A DNA stretch of 64,000 nt from a bacterium UBP2_UBA5202 (GTDB lineage Bacteria; Edwardsbacteria; AC1; EtOH8). The stretch spans positions 62,001-126,000 of the forward strand of contig DHVS01000029.1 in NCBI GenBank assembly GCA_002412795.1. The letters are read 5' to 3'. The notes under the pieces are model-generated. The model saw nothing but the letters and a program-made list of their open reading frames with translations, made no database searches and had not been told where the DNA came from. Within the stretch, counting starts at the first letter, position 1. The number at the start of each line of letters is the position of its first letter. Below, one piece after another: positions 45,888-55,424 of the stretch. The position numbers and the translations under genes were made by a program.

Positions 45888-48800
45888 ATGCTGAAAAGGT
45901 TATTCAAACTGATCTGCTTTGGGGTCCCGCTGATGCTGTTGCAGGCATATTCAGCCCAGGCCCAGGTTTTGCTGGAGGAGAATTTTGATTATACCACCGG
46001 CCAGCTTACCACGGTCAGCGGAGGGAACTGGGTCAATTTTTCCGGCACCGGCAATTTTATACAGGTTTCAAGCGGGAGCCTGAGCTATACCGGATACCCG
46101 TCATCGGGCATCGGAAACAAAATACAAATAGTCAGCGCCACGACTTCGGCGGAGGATGCCTACCGCAATTTCAGTCAGTACCAACTGGCCGGGGCTACTG
46201 TTTATGGCTCCTTTTTGATAAGCCTTCTGGATACCATAAACCTGGCTGCCAACAGCCATGCCACCGGAGAATATTTTGCAGGCCTGATGCCCGTTACCGG
46301 CACTTCAGTCTACGTAAACCGGGTATGCATCCGGAAGGGGGCGGGGCCCAACACCTTTAATTTGGGCCTGCGTGCAACGTCGTCCAACGCTACAGTGGAA
46401 TGGCATACTGTGGACCTTAACATTGGAACCACCTATGTGGTCATAATGCGCTACCAGATGGTTCCCGGCGGGACCAACGACGTGGCGGCTCTGTTCATCA
46501 ATCCGGCTTTGGGAGGGGTGGAACCGTCGCCCGATCTCAGCCAGGTCTCAGCACTGACAAGCGACCCGGACAGCATAGGACGGGTGGCCTTGCGCCAGGG
46601 TTCTTCCACCGGTCCTATTACCACACCAAACGCTTCGATCGACGGGATCCGGGCCGGGACCACCTGGGGTTACATTACTGGTTCCACCGCCGCCAACCCT
46701 GCGGTCATCTCTGTCAGCCCTCAGAACAATGAAAACAACGTGATGCCCGCCGCCGCCATCAGGGCCACATTTGACAAGCTGATGAATGCCGCCACCATTG
46801 ACACCGCCAGTTTTGCGGTATCCGGTGTCAAGCAGGCTAGGTACTATCCGGATTCCATCCGCCCGGCGGCCAACAGCACCAGCTACACCTTTTACGTGCA
46901 GGATAGCCTGCGCACCAGTGATACGGTAACGGTCACCCTATCTACGGCAATCACCGACACCGGCGGCAATCCTTTGTTTACGCCTTATATCTGGAAGTTT
47001 CATACCCTGGTACCGGAAACTATCAGGCCGTATCTGGTTTCTTCAAGCCCGACTAACGGGGCCGACCGGATCACAGTAAATTCAAGCGTGGTCCTAACGT
47101 TCAATGAAGCTTTACTTCCTGCTTCCGTTGATACCAGTGCTTTTGAGGTGCTGGGGGTTAAGAACCCAAAATATCCCATAAATCCTCCGGTAATGAGCGC
47201 AGACAATACCGTGGTCACCTTGACCCCGGTTGACAGTCTGTACTATGGAGATACTATTACCGTCCACCTCAAACCGGTCATTACGGACATCTCCGGCAAC
47301 ACCCTGCGGGACACCAGCATTTTCTTTAACACCCGGCTTACACCGGGCTTGTCAATTTACGATCTTCAATACACGACCAACCCAACGGGTGATACCCCAT
47401 ATAATAACCAAGTTGTGACGGTTTCGGGTGTTGTCACTGCGGTCTCCGGTAAAGACTATGCCGGCACGTATTACCTCCAAGATGGTTCCGGCCCATGGAA
47501 CGGGATATATGTCTTCGGATTCAATGGCGCCCTGACGGGCGATTCGGTCCGCATCACCGGTACGGTGTCCGAACGCTACAACCATACCCAAATTGTTCCA
47601 ACAGTTTTCACCCGGTTGAAATCCGGCTGTGCATTGCCGGCACCCGTAACAATCACCACCGGTATATTAGGCGGTACCAGCGGTGAACCTTATGAAGGTG
47701 TGCTGGTAACAACGGGCCCGGCAAAAGTGACCAGCGTGACGACGGGTGATTTTGATGGTTATAGCATCAATGACGGCAGTGGCCAGTGCGATGTCGGCAA
47801 TTACAATGGCACCTACACCAGCGTCGGCTACAGCCCGGTAGTGGGCGATAGCCTGGTTTTGGTGAAAGGCGTCGTCAGATTCGACCGGATAACTAGCGGA
47901 ACGAACAGTTTTGGCATCGAACCCCGCCGGATGGGCGATGTGATGGACAACAAACCGGTGAAAATCGTGGCCACGCTTCCTGCGGCTGACAAAATAAACG
48001 TTCCCACTGCAGTCTCGGTTCAGGTAAATTTCAATAAACCGATGAACAGCAGCACCGTCATCCCCGCCAATTTTGCGATCTCCGGCAGCAGCGGCGGCGT
48101 GATAACATTTGCAGTAAATTATGACTCTGTCAATTGGTGGTGCAATCTGATCCCGGCCCGAAGTTTCGCACCCGGCGAAGTCATCCAGGTCACAGCCGGG
48201 CATGCTTTGACCGATTCCTTCGGACGCCACCTGGACGGCAACGGCGACGGCACTGCCGCCAATGATCCGTCCGACGACTATATCTTTATCTTCCGCACCC
48301 TGAACGGAGGGGTGCCAATCGGCGAAATCCAGAAACCGGGACCGGACGGGTTTTCATCAAACATGGTCAACCAAACAGTTTTAGTAGAAGGGGTTGTTAC
48401 CGGTCCGGATTTTTACTTCACCTATCCCGGCAATTCAACCGCCAGTTGGTATCTGCAGGACGGAACCGGCGGGATCAATATTTACGGTGGGGGGTTGAAC
48501 AAATTCGAATTGGGCTTGAGAGTAGTGGTTGAAGGCACTGTCATCGAGTACAGCGGGGTGACAGAGATATCCTCCAGCAATGCCAAGATATCAATCTGGG
48601 ACAAGGCCCAAAATCTGCCAGCTGCCAAGGAACTGCTGTACAATCAATTCCCAACCGAAGCCATTGAGGGGTTATTGATCACTTTTAACGGTTCTATTAG
48701 CAGTCCGCCCAGTTTGGCAGGAGGCGGTTATAATATGGACGTCAGGAACGGAAACTCGCCTATAGCAATCAGATTCAATGAATCGGCTGGATTTGATATT

Positions 48801-49289
48801 GCAAAATATACACTGGGAACCAAGGTCAGGATTACCGGGATCGTATCCCAATATGACAAAAGTGAACCTTTCAGCAGCGGATATCAGATAGTGCCCCGGT
48901 TTGCCTTGCCATATACATATAACGGCATCCAATATCCGTCCGATATAGAATTATTAGCCGACTCGGTCCTGCCGTCAAACGCTTCCCAAATAGTCAACAT
49001 CTTGCCCAATCCCTTCTCGCCCGATTACGGCGAGGTGGCCGCCATCGAGGTCAACGCCCCGGCGGCCGATCATCTGACCCTGCGGATATATGACCTTAAG
49101 GGCCGGCTGGTGCGGACCCTGCTAAATAATACCATGGGAGGCCAGCAAATAGTTCCCTGGGAAGGCACCGACCAGATGAACCGCCGGGTGAACATCGGAA
49201 TTTACATCGTCCACTTAAGATGCGTGGCCGCCGACGGCAAAACCACCGACCAGACCAAACTTTTGGTCATGGGAACCAAGTTAAAGTAA
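45888..49289 (+). CDS. Exported multidomain protein with Ig-like and OB-fold domains and sorting domain
   Basis: The 1133-residue protein has a signal peptide (about 1-25) and the lectin-like N-terminal domain shared with 37067 and 41450 (LEENFDYTTGQL, LGLRATSSNATV, VALRQGSSTG). Two Big_5-like Ig domains follow (for example VISVSPQNNENNVMPAAAIR and VSSSPTNGADRITVNSSVVL). Next is an OB-fold-like region (GVVTAVSGKDYAGTYYLQDG and a second copy, GVVTGPDFYFTYPGNSTASW), similar to DUF5689/YhcR-type OB domains, with another Ig domain between them. The end is a FlgD-like sorting domain (ILPNPFSPDYGE). A GAGGA site precedes it. Adhesion or nucleic-acid binding is possible; no catalytic site is seen. 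Confidence 0.82.
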   Translation: MLKRLFKLICFGVPLMLLQAYSAQAQVLLEENFDYTTGQLTTVSGGNWVNFSGTGNFIQVSSGSLSYTGYPSSGIGNKIQIVSATTSAEDAYRNFSQYQLAGATVYGSFLISLLDTINLAANSHATGEYFAGLMPVTGTSVYVNRVCIRKGAGPNTFNLGLRATSSNATVEWHTVDLNIGTTYVVIMRYQMVPGGTNDVAALFINPALGGVEPSPDLSQVSALTSDPDSIGRVALRQGSSTGPITTPNASIDGIRAGTTWGYITGSTAANPAVISVSPQNNENNVMPAAAIRATFDKLMNAATIDTASFAVSGVKQARYYPDSIRPAANSTSYTFYVQDSLRTSDTVTVTLSTAITDTGGNPLFTPYIWKFHTLVPETIRPYLVSSSPTNGADRITVNSSVVLTFNEALLPASVDTSAFEVLGVKNPKYPINPPVMSADNTVVTLTPVDSLYYGDTITVHLKPVITDISGNTLRDTSIFFNTRLTPGLSIYDLQYTTNPTGDTPYNNQVVTVSGVVTAVSGKDYAGTYYLQDGSGPWNGIYVFGFNGALTGDSVRITGTVSERYNHTQIVPTVFTRLKSGCALPAPVTITTGILGGTSGEPYEGVLVTTGPAKVTSVTTGDFDGYSINDGSGQCDVGNYNGTYTSVGYSPVVGDSLVLVKGVVRFDRITSGTNSFGIEPRRMGDVMDNKPVKIVATLPAADKINVPTAVSVQVNFNKPMNSSTVIPANFAISGSSGGVITFAVNYDSVNWWCNLIPARSFAPGEVIQVTAGHALTDSFGRHLDGNGDGTAANDPSDDYIFIFRTLNGGVPIGEIQKPGPDGFSSNMVNQTVLVEGVVTGPDFYFTYPGNSTASWYLQDGTGGINIYGGGLNKFELGLRVVVEGTVIEYSGVTEISSSNAKISIWDKAQNLPAAKELLYNQFPTEAIEGLLITFNGSISSPPSLAGGGYNMDVRNGNSPIAIRFNESAGFDIAKYTLGTKVRITGIVSQYDKSEPFSSGYQIVPRFALPYTYNGIQYPSDIELLADSVLPSNASQIVNILPNPFSPDYGEVAAIEVNAPAADHLTLRIYDLKGRLVRTLLNNTMGGQQIVPWEGTDQMNRRVNIGIYIVHLRCVAADGKTTDQTKLLVMGTKLK

Positions 49290-49301
49290 GGGGTGAATAA
49301 T

Positions 49302-50132
49302 ATGAAAAAGATCATAATAGCATTATCGGTTATCCTGGCCTGGCAAACAATTTCCCAGGCCGCTTTTGAGGACTGGCAGAACGGGATCCGGGCCAACGCC
49401 ATGGCCGGGGCCTATACCGGCATGGCCCAGGGGCTGGATGCCGTCCGCTGGAACCCGGCCGGCCTGGCCGAACTTAAAGGCTGGCAGGCCCAGGCCTATG
49501 CCAAACGGCTGTGGGGCATTGCCGGGCTGATGAACGAGTCTGCCGGGCTGGGAAAGGATATGGGAAAATGGGGGGGGATGGCCGTTTCGGTCCAGCAGAC
49601 AGGCTGCGAGCTGGAGACGGACCAGTCTTTCACTTTCTCCCACGGCTTCAGCATGTCGGAACAGCTTTCGTTCGGCTATAACCTGAATCTTTACCGTCTT
49701 TGGCAGAACCGATTCGGTTCGGCCATCACCGGCGGGGTGGATGTGGGCCTTTTGGCCAGGGTCTACCGCAAGTGGAGGATAGGCTGCTTTGGCCATAACC
49801 TTAACCATCCTTCCCTGGGTGTCGAGACCCAGTACGAACTGCCCAGCAGCGTAGCCATCGGCCTGGCCTACGAGCCGCTGCCGGGACTGGCTGGTTCGGT
49901 GGAGGCCAGCAAGGAGCCCGGTTACATCACCTGTTATAAGGCGGGGGCCGAGTTTGCGGTGAAGCCTGAGGTTTTGAATATTCGCAGCGGCGTTTCGAAC
50001 GAGGGCAGCCTGACACTTTTTTCCCTGGGGATGGATATAACCATCACCGGCATCACGGTGGGCTATGCCTACGAGGGCGGCCATCAGGCCCTGGCTGGCA
50101 ACCATCAGATGGGCCTGGGCTATAAATGGTGA
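49302..50132 (+). CDS. PorV/PorQ-like outer-membrane protein
   Basis: The 276-residue protein starts at ATG 49302, 8 nt after an AAGGGG site; a GTG at 49293 is less well placed. It has a signal peptide (about 1-20) and the family opening GIRANAMAGAYTGMAQGLDAVRWNPAGLAEL, with WNPAGLA in place of YNPAGLA. The rest is barrel strands ending GLGYKW, an aromatic barrel terminus. It is smaller than classical PorV. It follows a sorting-domain protein, so it may be a shuttle or accessory barrel for that cargo; this is an inference. Confidence 0.8.
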   Translation: MKKIIIALSVILAWQTISQAAFEDWQNGIRANAMAGAYTGMAQGLDAVRWNPAGLAELKGWQAQAYAKRLWGIAGLMNESAGLGKDMGKWGGMAVSVQQTGCELETDQSFTFSHGFSMSEQLSFGYNLNLYRLWQNRFGSAITGGVDVGLLARVYRKWRIGCFGHNLNHPSLGVETQYELPSSVAIGLAYEPLPGLAGSVEASKEPGYITCYKAGAEFAVKPEVLNIRSGVSNEGSLTLFSLGMDITITGITVGYAYEGGHQALAGNHQMGLGYKW

Positions 50133-50137
50133 TAAAT

Positions 50138-52642
50138 ATGAAAACTAACAGGAATAAATCCTGGCTGATCTCCTTGATCTTACTGGGGCTGCTGGCCGCA
50201 CCGCTGTTTGCCCAGCAAACGGAGCTTTACCAGGAGATCGACACCACCAGTTATATAAGGCCGGAGCCGCTTGACCTGAACGGTGCCTCGTACCGGCAGA
50301 TACTGGAGCTGCCCGGCATGACGGTGGGTCTGGCCGATAACATCTGGCAATTCCTTTTCGAGCGGGGCCAGTTCACCAGTTTTTTTCAGCTGGCCGAGAT
50401 TGATGGGATAACCCCGGCCGACATCAACCGGCTCAAAGGTCAGATCAAAATTGTTCCGCCCAAAGTTCAGAGCGATGTCACCCGCTACATCGCCGATCTG
50501 CAGGACCGGCTGGCCTCCGAGGAAAGGCCGGGGCAGGGAGCCATCAGTCAGTGGGAGGAAATGCTACTTCATCCAATCAATGTCAATACCGCCACCATGG
50601 ACCAGCTGCTGCTGCTGCAGAACGTCACCGCCATAGATGCCGCAGCCGTGGTCAGGCACATCAGGGAACAGGGCCCGATAACCAGCTGGACCACCCTCTC
50701 CCGGAACGTCAGGGGCCTTTCCCGCTACGGTTACAATAATTTAAGGAATTACATCACCATAAAGGACGGAACGGATGAAAGCTACTTTGACGGCAATTGG
50801 CGGATAAGTTTGGAAAGGGACAATGACCTGAACGGCGGAATTGACGTTAATTACAGGACACTAGCCGCCTACCTCAAGGCCTCGGCCCAGAATTATGACG
50901 TCATCACACCCACCGACACCATCACCACCGGCTGGACCCTGAAAAAATACGGCTGGAGCGATGCCGAAGTCCTAAACCTGAAAAACAGACTTTGGGGTGA
51001 GTATCATACTTTGGAAAATGGTCTCAATTACGGTTTTTTCAGCCAACGCCTTACGGCCAACTACAGCGGCCGTTACCGGGTGGGAGCCCTGCTGCAGAGC
51101 CAGCCCTATGAACAGACCAGCCTGGCCAAAGGCTACGTGGGGTTGTCCGGCTCCGGCCTGATGGAAAAGTTGTTCATCGGCAACTACCGGATGACGGTGG
51201 GGCAGGGCCTGGTGTTCGACAACACCGATGAGAATATGATCCGTCAGGTGAGCAGGGGAGCCGGGCTTTTCGGTGACATCACCAATACCAGGGAGTTCGC
51301 TTTGCGGGGCGCGGCCCTGCAATCCCGGCTTTGGCGTTTCAGTCCGGCGGCCTTCTATTCCGAGAACTACCGGGACGGGATAACCAACCGCGACGGCACC
51401 ATCAATACCTATTTCCTGGTCAATCCCAGGTTCTCGCCCTTCCGCGACGCTTTTAAGGAGAAGACTTACGGCGGCACTGTTAAAATGGACCTTTCGAATT
51501 ATTATGGCCTGCCCATTGGGACCAGCCTGGGATTGGCCGGTTACACCAGCAGTTACGACCGGCCCTTCCGTCCTGATGCTCTGGAGCTTGACATCCCCGG
51601 CGACAAGAACGAACTTTCCGATCCCAATTACACCCAGCTTTGGTCCGGATCAAACCGCCGGGTCTGGGGCGCCAACTTCAGAACGGTGGTGGATAATATT
51701 TCGGTGGACGGAGAATTGGGCAAACTGTCCGGGGGCGGGTGGGCTCACATTATCCACTCCCGTCTGCAGTACGAAACGGTTTATTTCGTCCTGCTGCACC
51801 GCCGTTACGCTGTCAATTATGACAACCCTTACAGCCGGGCATTTTCGGAACAGGTCAAGTTCGACGATTCCATCCTGGAAAAGGAGTACCGGCTGCTGGA
51901 CCCGGTCTACCAGCAGCTTACCGCCCTCCCGGCCCCCAAGGCCGAGGAGGGTACCTACCTGGAGACCAGGTGGCAGATGTCCCGCAAGTTCACCATCACC
52001 CGGGCCTACATCGACTTCTGGCGCAATCTGGCCTATGGTCTAAACAACGTCCGCTGCCAGGCTGAGGTGGAATACCGGCCGGCCTTTCCGGTTCGCTTCC
52101 GGGTCAAACAGAAGTGGCAGTCCAAGAACCTGCCCAAGGTGGCCCTGCCAACCAAGTCCACCACCATGGAAACCACCCTCCGGACATTCTGCGCCCTGTC
52201 GGACCGGGACAACCTGAACATCGAACTGCGTTACGGTGAGGTTCATCTGACCCCGTCCACCGCCTACAACAGCAACGCCATCATGAGCGGAGCCTACTTG
52301 TCATCCAGCTGGGAGCATAATTTTACTCCCACCTGGGACATTAAGGCCGGCATGGCCTCCTGGCGCACCGATGCCATGTCCCAATGGATATTCGTGGACA
52401 ACGGGATAGACTTTCTGGAAGGGGAGGGGTTGAAATATTTCATCTCCGTCTCCGACCGCCTGTCCGACAACCTGCAGGTCAAACTGCGGGTCATGGGCAA
52501 GAACACCAAGTATTCCTATGCCGGCATCTATCAGCCGGAATCGGGTTTTTATTATGACGGCCTGCCCGGTATCCCGGTCTCGGATTTCGACGACAACCAG
52601 GAACGCTGGCAGGTGGGGCTTCAGCTGGACATGCGCTGGTAA
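50138..52642 (+). CDS. Outer-membrane barrel protein with two ComEA-like helix-hairpin-helix domains
   Basis: The 834-residue protein starts at ATG 50138; a GTG at 50126 overlaps the previous stop. After a signal peptide (1-25), residues ~42-106 hold a first HhH domain (LDLNGASYRQILELPGMTVG) and ~145-208 a second (INVNTATMDQLLLLQNVTA), close to the ComEA consensus INxNTAxxxxLxxLPGI. The remaining ~620 residues are strand-rich and tyrosine-rich and end GLQLDMRW, a barrel terminus. HhH domains bind DNA without sequence preference, so a periplasmic DNA-binding head on an outer-membrane barrel is likely. Uptake function is a hypothesis. Confidence 0.83.
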   Translation: MKTNRNKSWLISLILLGLLAAPLFAQQTELYQEIDTTSYIRPEPLDLNGASYRQILELPGMTVGLADNIWQFLFERGQFTSFFQLAEIDGITPADINRLKGQIKIVPPKVQSDVTRYIADLQDRLASEERPGQGAISQWEEMLLHPINVNTATMDQLLLLQNVTAIDAAAVVRHIREQGPITSWTTLSRNVRGLSRYGYNNLRNYITIKDGTDESYFDGNWRISLERDNDLNGGIDVNYRTLAAYLKASAQNYDVITPTDTITTGWTLKKYGWSDAEVLNLKNRLWGEYHTLENGLNYGFFSQRLTANYSGRYRVGALLQSQPYEQTSLAKGYVGLSGSGLMEKLFIGNYRMTVGQGLVFDNTDENMIRQVSRGAGLFGDITNTREFALRGAALQSRLWRFSPAAFYSENYRDGITNRDGTINTYFLVNPRFSPFRDAFKEKTYGGTVKMDLSNYYGLPIGTSLGLAGYTSSYDRPFRPDALELDIPGDKNELSDPNYTQLWSGSNRRVWGANFRTVVDNISVDGELGKLSGGGWAHIIHSRLQYETVYFVLLHRRYAVNYDNPYSRAFSEQVKFDDSILEKEYRLLDPVYQQLTALPAPKAEEGTYLETRWQMSRKFTITRAYIDFWRNLAYGLNNVRCQAEVEYRPAFPVRFRVKQKWQSKNLPKVALPTKSTTMETTLRTFCALSDRDNLNIELRYGEVHLTPSTAYNSNAIMSGAYLSSSWEHNFTPTWDIKAGMASWRTDAMSQWIFVDNGIDFLEGEGLKYFISVSDRLSDNLQVKLRVMGKNTKYSYAGIYQPESGFYYDGLPGIPVSDFDDNQERWQVGLQLDMRW

Positions 52643-52683
52643 TCAATAACAATGAAATATTTTCCAAAGGAGTTTTATAAAAT

Positions 52684-53856
52684 ATGAGAAATTTCAAAAC
52701 TTTGGCCCTGCTGTTGGTTTTGCTCTCCGCGGCCCGGGCCGGGGCCGGCCTGCTGGAATACCAGACCTACGGCAGCAATACCCTGTCCTATAGCGCCGTT
52801 TCCCGGGCCCTTTGCGTCCTGGGCATAGCCCGGCGGGGGGAAACATTTTTGGCCAACCCCGCCCTGGCCTCACTGCAAAAGGGGTTCTCGGCACAGGCCA
52901 CCCTTAACGCCGGATGGCAGAGGGAAGTGAGGACCCGGGAGGTGTTTGATTCTTATTCCAATTCGGTGGGCTTGAACACCGAATCGGTCAACAGCCACAG
53001 TTATTATTCCCCGGCCAATGCGGTCGTTTCCTATTCCTTTAACGCCTGGGGCAGCTCCGGGGACGATTCCCCGCAAATGGCGGTAAGCCTGGGGGTCTCC
53101 ACCGAAGTCGACTACAGCTACGATTACCGGAAAGAGGAGAGGGACGCCTTCTTTTCCCTGGTCCGCACCGATCTGGTCTCCTCCAAAGGCCTGATAATGG
53201 GATTTACCGCCGGCCTGTCCATAAAACTGCTGCCCTATCTGTCGCTGGGACTTTCCGGCACAGCGCTGGATGGCAGCCACGAGATCAGGTCCGAAAAAAT
53301 ATTCACCGATCCGGCCGCGGATGACAGCCTGGAGATGACGTCGCAGAATGTCACCGGCAGCCGGGCCAATTTCGGTATCCGGTCCCAGGTAAGCCCCAGG
53401 CTGGCCCTGGCGGCGCTGTACAAAAGCGGCCGGGACCTTAAATCTGAAAACCCGGATGAACTGGTGCTGGGTTTGGATTACACCCCGGCCAATTATCTGC
53501 CGGCCAAGGCTGTGATAGAATATTCCTATGCCGCCTGGAACAAGGCCGTAAATCCCCTGAACCCGGATCAAAACCTTTACGATGTCCACCGCTACAGCCT
53601 GGGGCTGACCCATAAACTGAAGGGCCAGCTTCCCCTGCATTTTGGTGTGTCCTTTGCCAATTCCTACATGTCCCGGGGGATCGGTTTGGCCCAGGCCGGT
53701 TTGGGAACAGAGTTGAACGCTGCCAGATTGAAGACCCAGCTGGCCTTCTCGGTGGGAAGGCGTAGCTACAATCTGGGCCAGGCCGTGGGCAGCAGCAATC
53801 CGGTGACGGTGGCCGAGATGTCAGCCCAGCTAATGGCAACTTTTTCCTTAAGATAA
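52684..53856 (+). CDS. Outer-membrane beta-barrel protein, PorV-like
   Basis: The 390-residue protein follows a good AAAGGAG site. It has a signal peptide (about 1-19) and an N-terminal segment (SYSAVSRALCVLGIARRGETFLANPALASL) that looks like a degenerate PorV motif, with ANPALA for YNPAGLA. Barrel strands follow and it ends AQLMATFSLR. Neither a FadL-type plug nor an Omp85 motif is visible. It lies between the helix-hairpin-helix barrel and the nucleotidase lipoprotein. Role unknown. Confidence 0.72.
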   Translation: MRNFKTLALLLVLLSAARAGAGLLEYQTYGSNTLSYSAVSRALCVLGIARRGETFLANPALASLQKGFSAQATLNAGWQREVRTREVFDSYSNSVGLNTESVNSHSYYSPANAVVSYSFNAWGSSGDDSPQMAVSLGVSTEVDYSYDYRKEERDAFFSLVRTDLVSSKGLIMGFTAGLSIKLLPYLSLGLSGTALDGSHEIRSEKIFTDPAADDSLEMTSQNVTGSRANFGIRSQVSPRLALAALYKSGRDLKSENPDELVLGLDYTPANYLPAKAVIEYSYAAWNKAVNPLNPDQNLYDVHRYSLGLTHKLKGQLPLHFGVSFANSYMSRGIGLAQAGLGTELNAARLKTQLAFSVGRRSYNLGQAVGSSNPVTVAEMSAQLMATFSLR

Positions 53857-53858
53857 TT

Positions 53859-55424
53859 ATGTATAGAAAAACAATTTTCATTGCGCTTCTGCTGGCGGCT
53901 GTCTTGACGCTGGGTTGCGCCCATTTTCCTGCAACCAGAGCCGACCGGTGGCAGCATCTGATAATCCTCTACACCAACGACATCCATGGCCATCTGGCGG
54001 AGGAGGAGGCCTGGTGGCTCAATCCCAATTTCCCGCCGCCGGTGGGCAATGCCGCGGCAGCCGCCACCATCATCAGGGAAGAACGGCTCAAGGCAGCCCA
54101 AAACGGCCATGGCTTTATGTTGCTGGAAGGTGGCGACATCTTTCAAGGCACACCGGTGGGCGAATTCACCAAAGGCAAGGCGGTGATTGAATATATGAAT
54201 ATGGTGGGTTATGACGCCATGACCCTGGGCAATCATGATTTTGACAAAGGGATGGAGGTTTTAAAGCCCCTGCTGGACATGGCCAAATTCCCGGTGATGG
54301 CTGCCAATATCGTGGACTCAAGTTCCAGGCAGATAGTTGACTTTGTCAAACCCTTTGTGATCCTGGAAAAAGGCGGGGTCAAGGTCGGGATATTCGGCGT
54401 CATCACTCATTATATGCGGGGCATGGCCACCCCGGAGCATATCAGGGGGATGGATTTTGAAAAGGAAACCGCCACCACCAGGAAAATGGTGGACACTTTG
54501 AAAGCCCTGGGAGTGGATATCATCGTCTTTCTTTCTCACGCAGGTTTCCGTCATGACAAGGCCATAGCCGACTCCGTACCGGGAATAGATGTCATAGTCG
54601 GCGCCCACAGCCATACCGGCCTGCGCCAGGCCTATGAGGATCCTTCCCACCATACCATCATAGTCCAGACGTACGGCCATCTGACCAGCATCGGAAAGTT
54701 GGACATTTATATCGATCCCCAGACCAAAAAGGTAATGGGTTTTAAGAACCAGATTAAGGAACTTTCCACCGAGGAGGTGTTAAAGGACACCCTGGTCACC
54801 GCCATGATAGAAAAATGGCGGGGACTGGCTGAAGCCGGATTCGACTCGGTGCTGGGTTCGGCCGCCTTGGCCATCAAGCGCAGCGGGGGAGACAGGGAAA
54901 GCGCCATCGGCAACCTGATCTGCGATGCCATGCTGAAGACCGCCGGGGCAGATTTTGCATTCCAGAACACCGGTGGCATCAAGGCCGACATTCCCCAGGG
55001 CCCGGTCACTTATCGCAATATATATAACGTTGACGCTTTTGGCAATTATATCGTGACCATGGAGATGACCGGGGCCCAGGTCATCAGGGTCTGCGAGACC
55101 AGCGTGCTGGGATATCATGCCATCTTCCAGGTGGGCGGCCTGAAGATGAAATATGACGCCAAAAAGCCGGTATGGAACCGGATAACCGAGGTTACCGTCA
55201 ACGGCCAGCCCATAGATACTGCCAAGGTCTACAAGATCGCCATCAACAATTTTTTGGGCGCCGGCGGCGGGAATTACAAAGTCTTTCAGGGGGGCACGAA
55301 CCGGACCGACACCTACATAGAACTGCGGCAGTCCCTGGCTGATTTCATCAAACAAAACTCTCCGTTAGATTACCGGGTGCAAGGCCGGATAACAGAGACC
55401 AGCGGAGGAAGGCTGCTAAAATGA
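53859..55424 (+). CDS. UshA-like 5'-nucleotidase lipoprotein
   Basis: The 521-residue protein has a lipobox (LTLGC, Cys20). The metallophosphatase domain has YTNDIHGHLAEEE near 39-51, GGDIFQGTPVGEF, GNHDFDKGMEVL near 125-136, FLSHAGF and GAHSHTG near 247-253, the five-motif two-metal site. The C-terminal 5_nucleotid_C domain begins near 325 (SGGDRESAIGNLICDAML) and has FQNTGGIKADI. Such enzymes strip phosphate from extracellular nucleotides or UDP-sugars so that the nucleoside can be taken up. It overlaps the next gene as ATGA. Confidence 0.93.
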   Translation: MYRKTIFIALLLAAVLTLGCAHFPATRADRWQHLIILYTNDIHGHLAEEEAWWLNPNFPPPVGNAAAAATIIREERLKAAQNGHGFMLLEGGDIFQGTPVGEFTKGKAVIEYMNMVGYDAMTLGNHDFDKGMEVLKPLLDMAKFPVMAANIVDSSSRQIVDFVKPFVILEKGGVKVGIFGVITHYMRGMATPEHIRGMDFEKETATTRKMVDTLKALGVDIIVFLSHAGFRHDKAIADSVPGIDVIVGAHSHTGLRQAYEDPSHHTIIVQTYGHLTSIGKLDIYIDPQTKKVMGFKNQIKELSTEEVLKDTLVTAMIEKWRGLAEAGFDSVLGSAALAIKRSGGDRESAIGNLICDAMLKTAGADFAFQNTGGIKADIPQGPVTYRNIYNVDAFGNYIVTMEMTGAQVIRVCETSVLGYHAIFQVGGLKMKYDAKKPVWNRITEVTVNGQPIDTAKVYKIAINNFLGAGGGNYKVFQGGTNRTDTYIELRQSLADFIKQNSPLDYRVQGRITETSGGRLLK

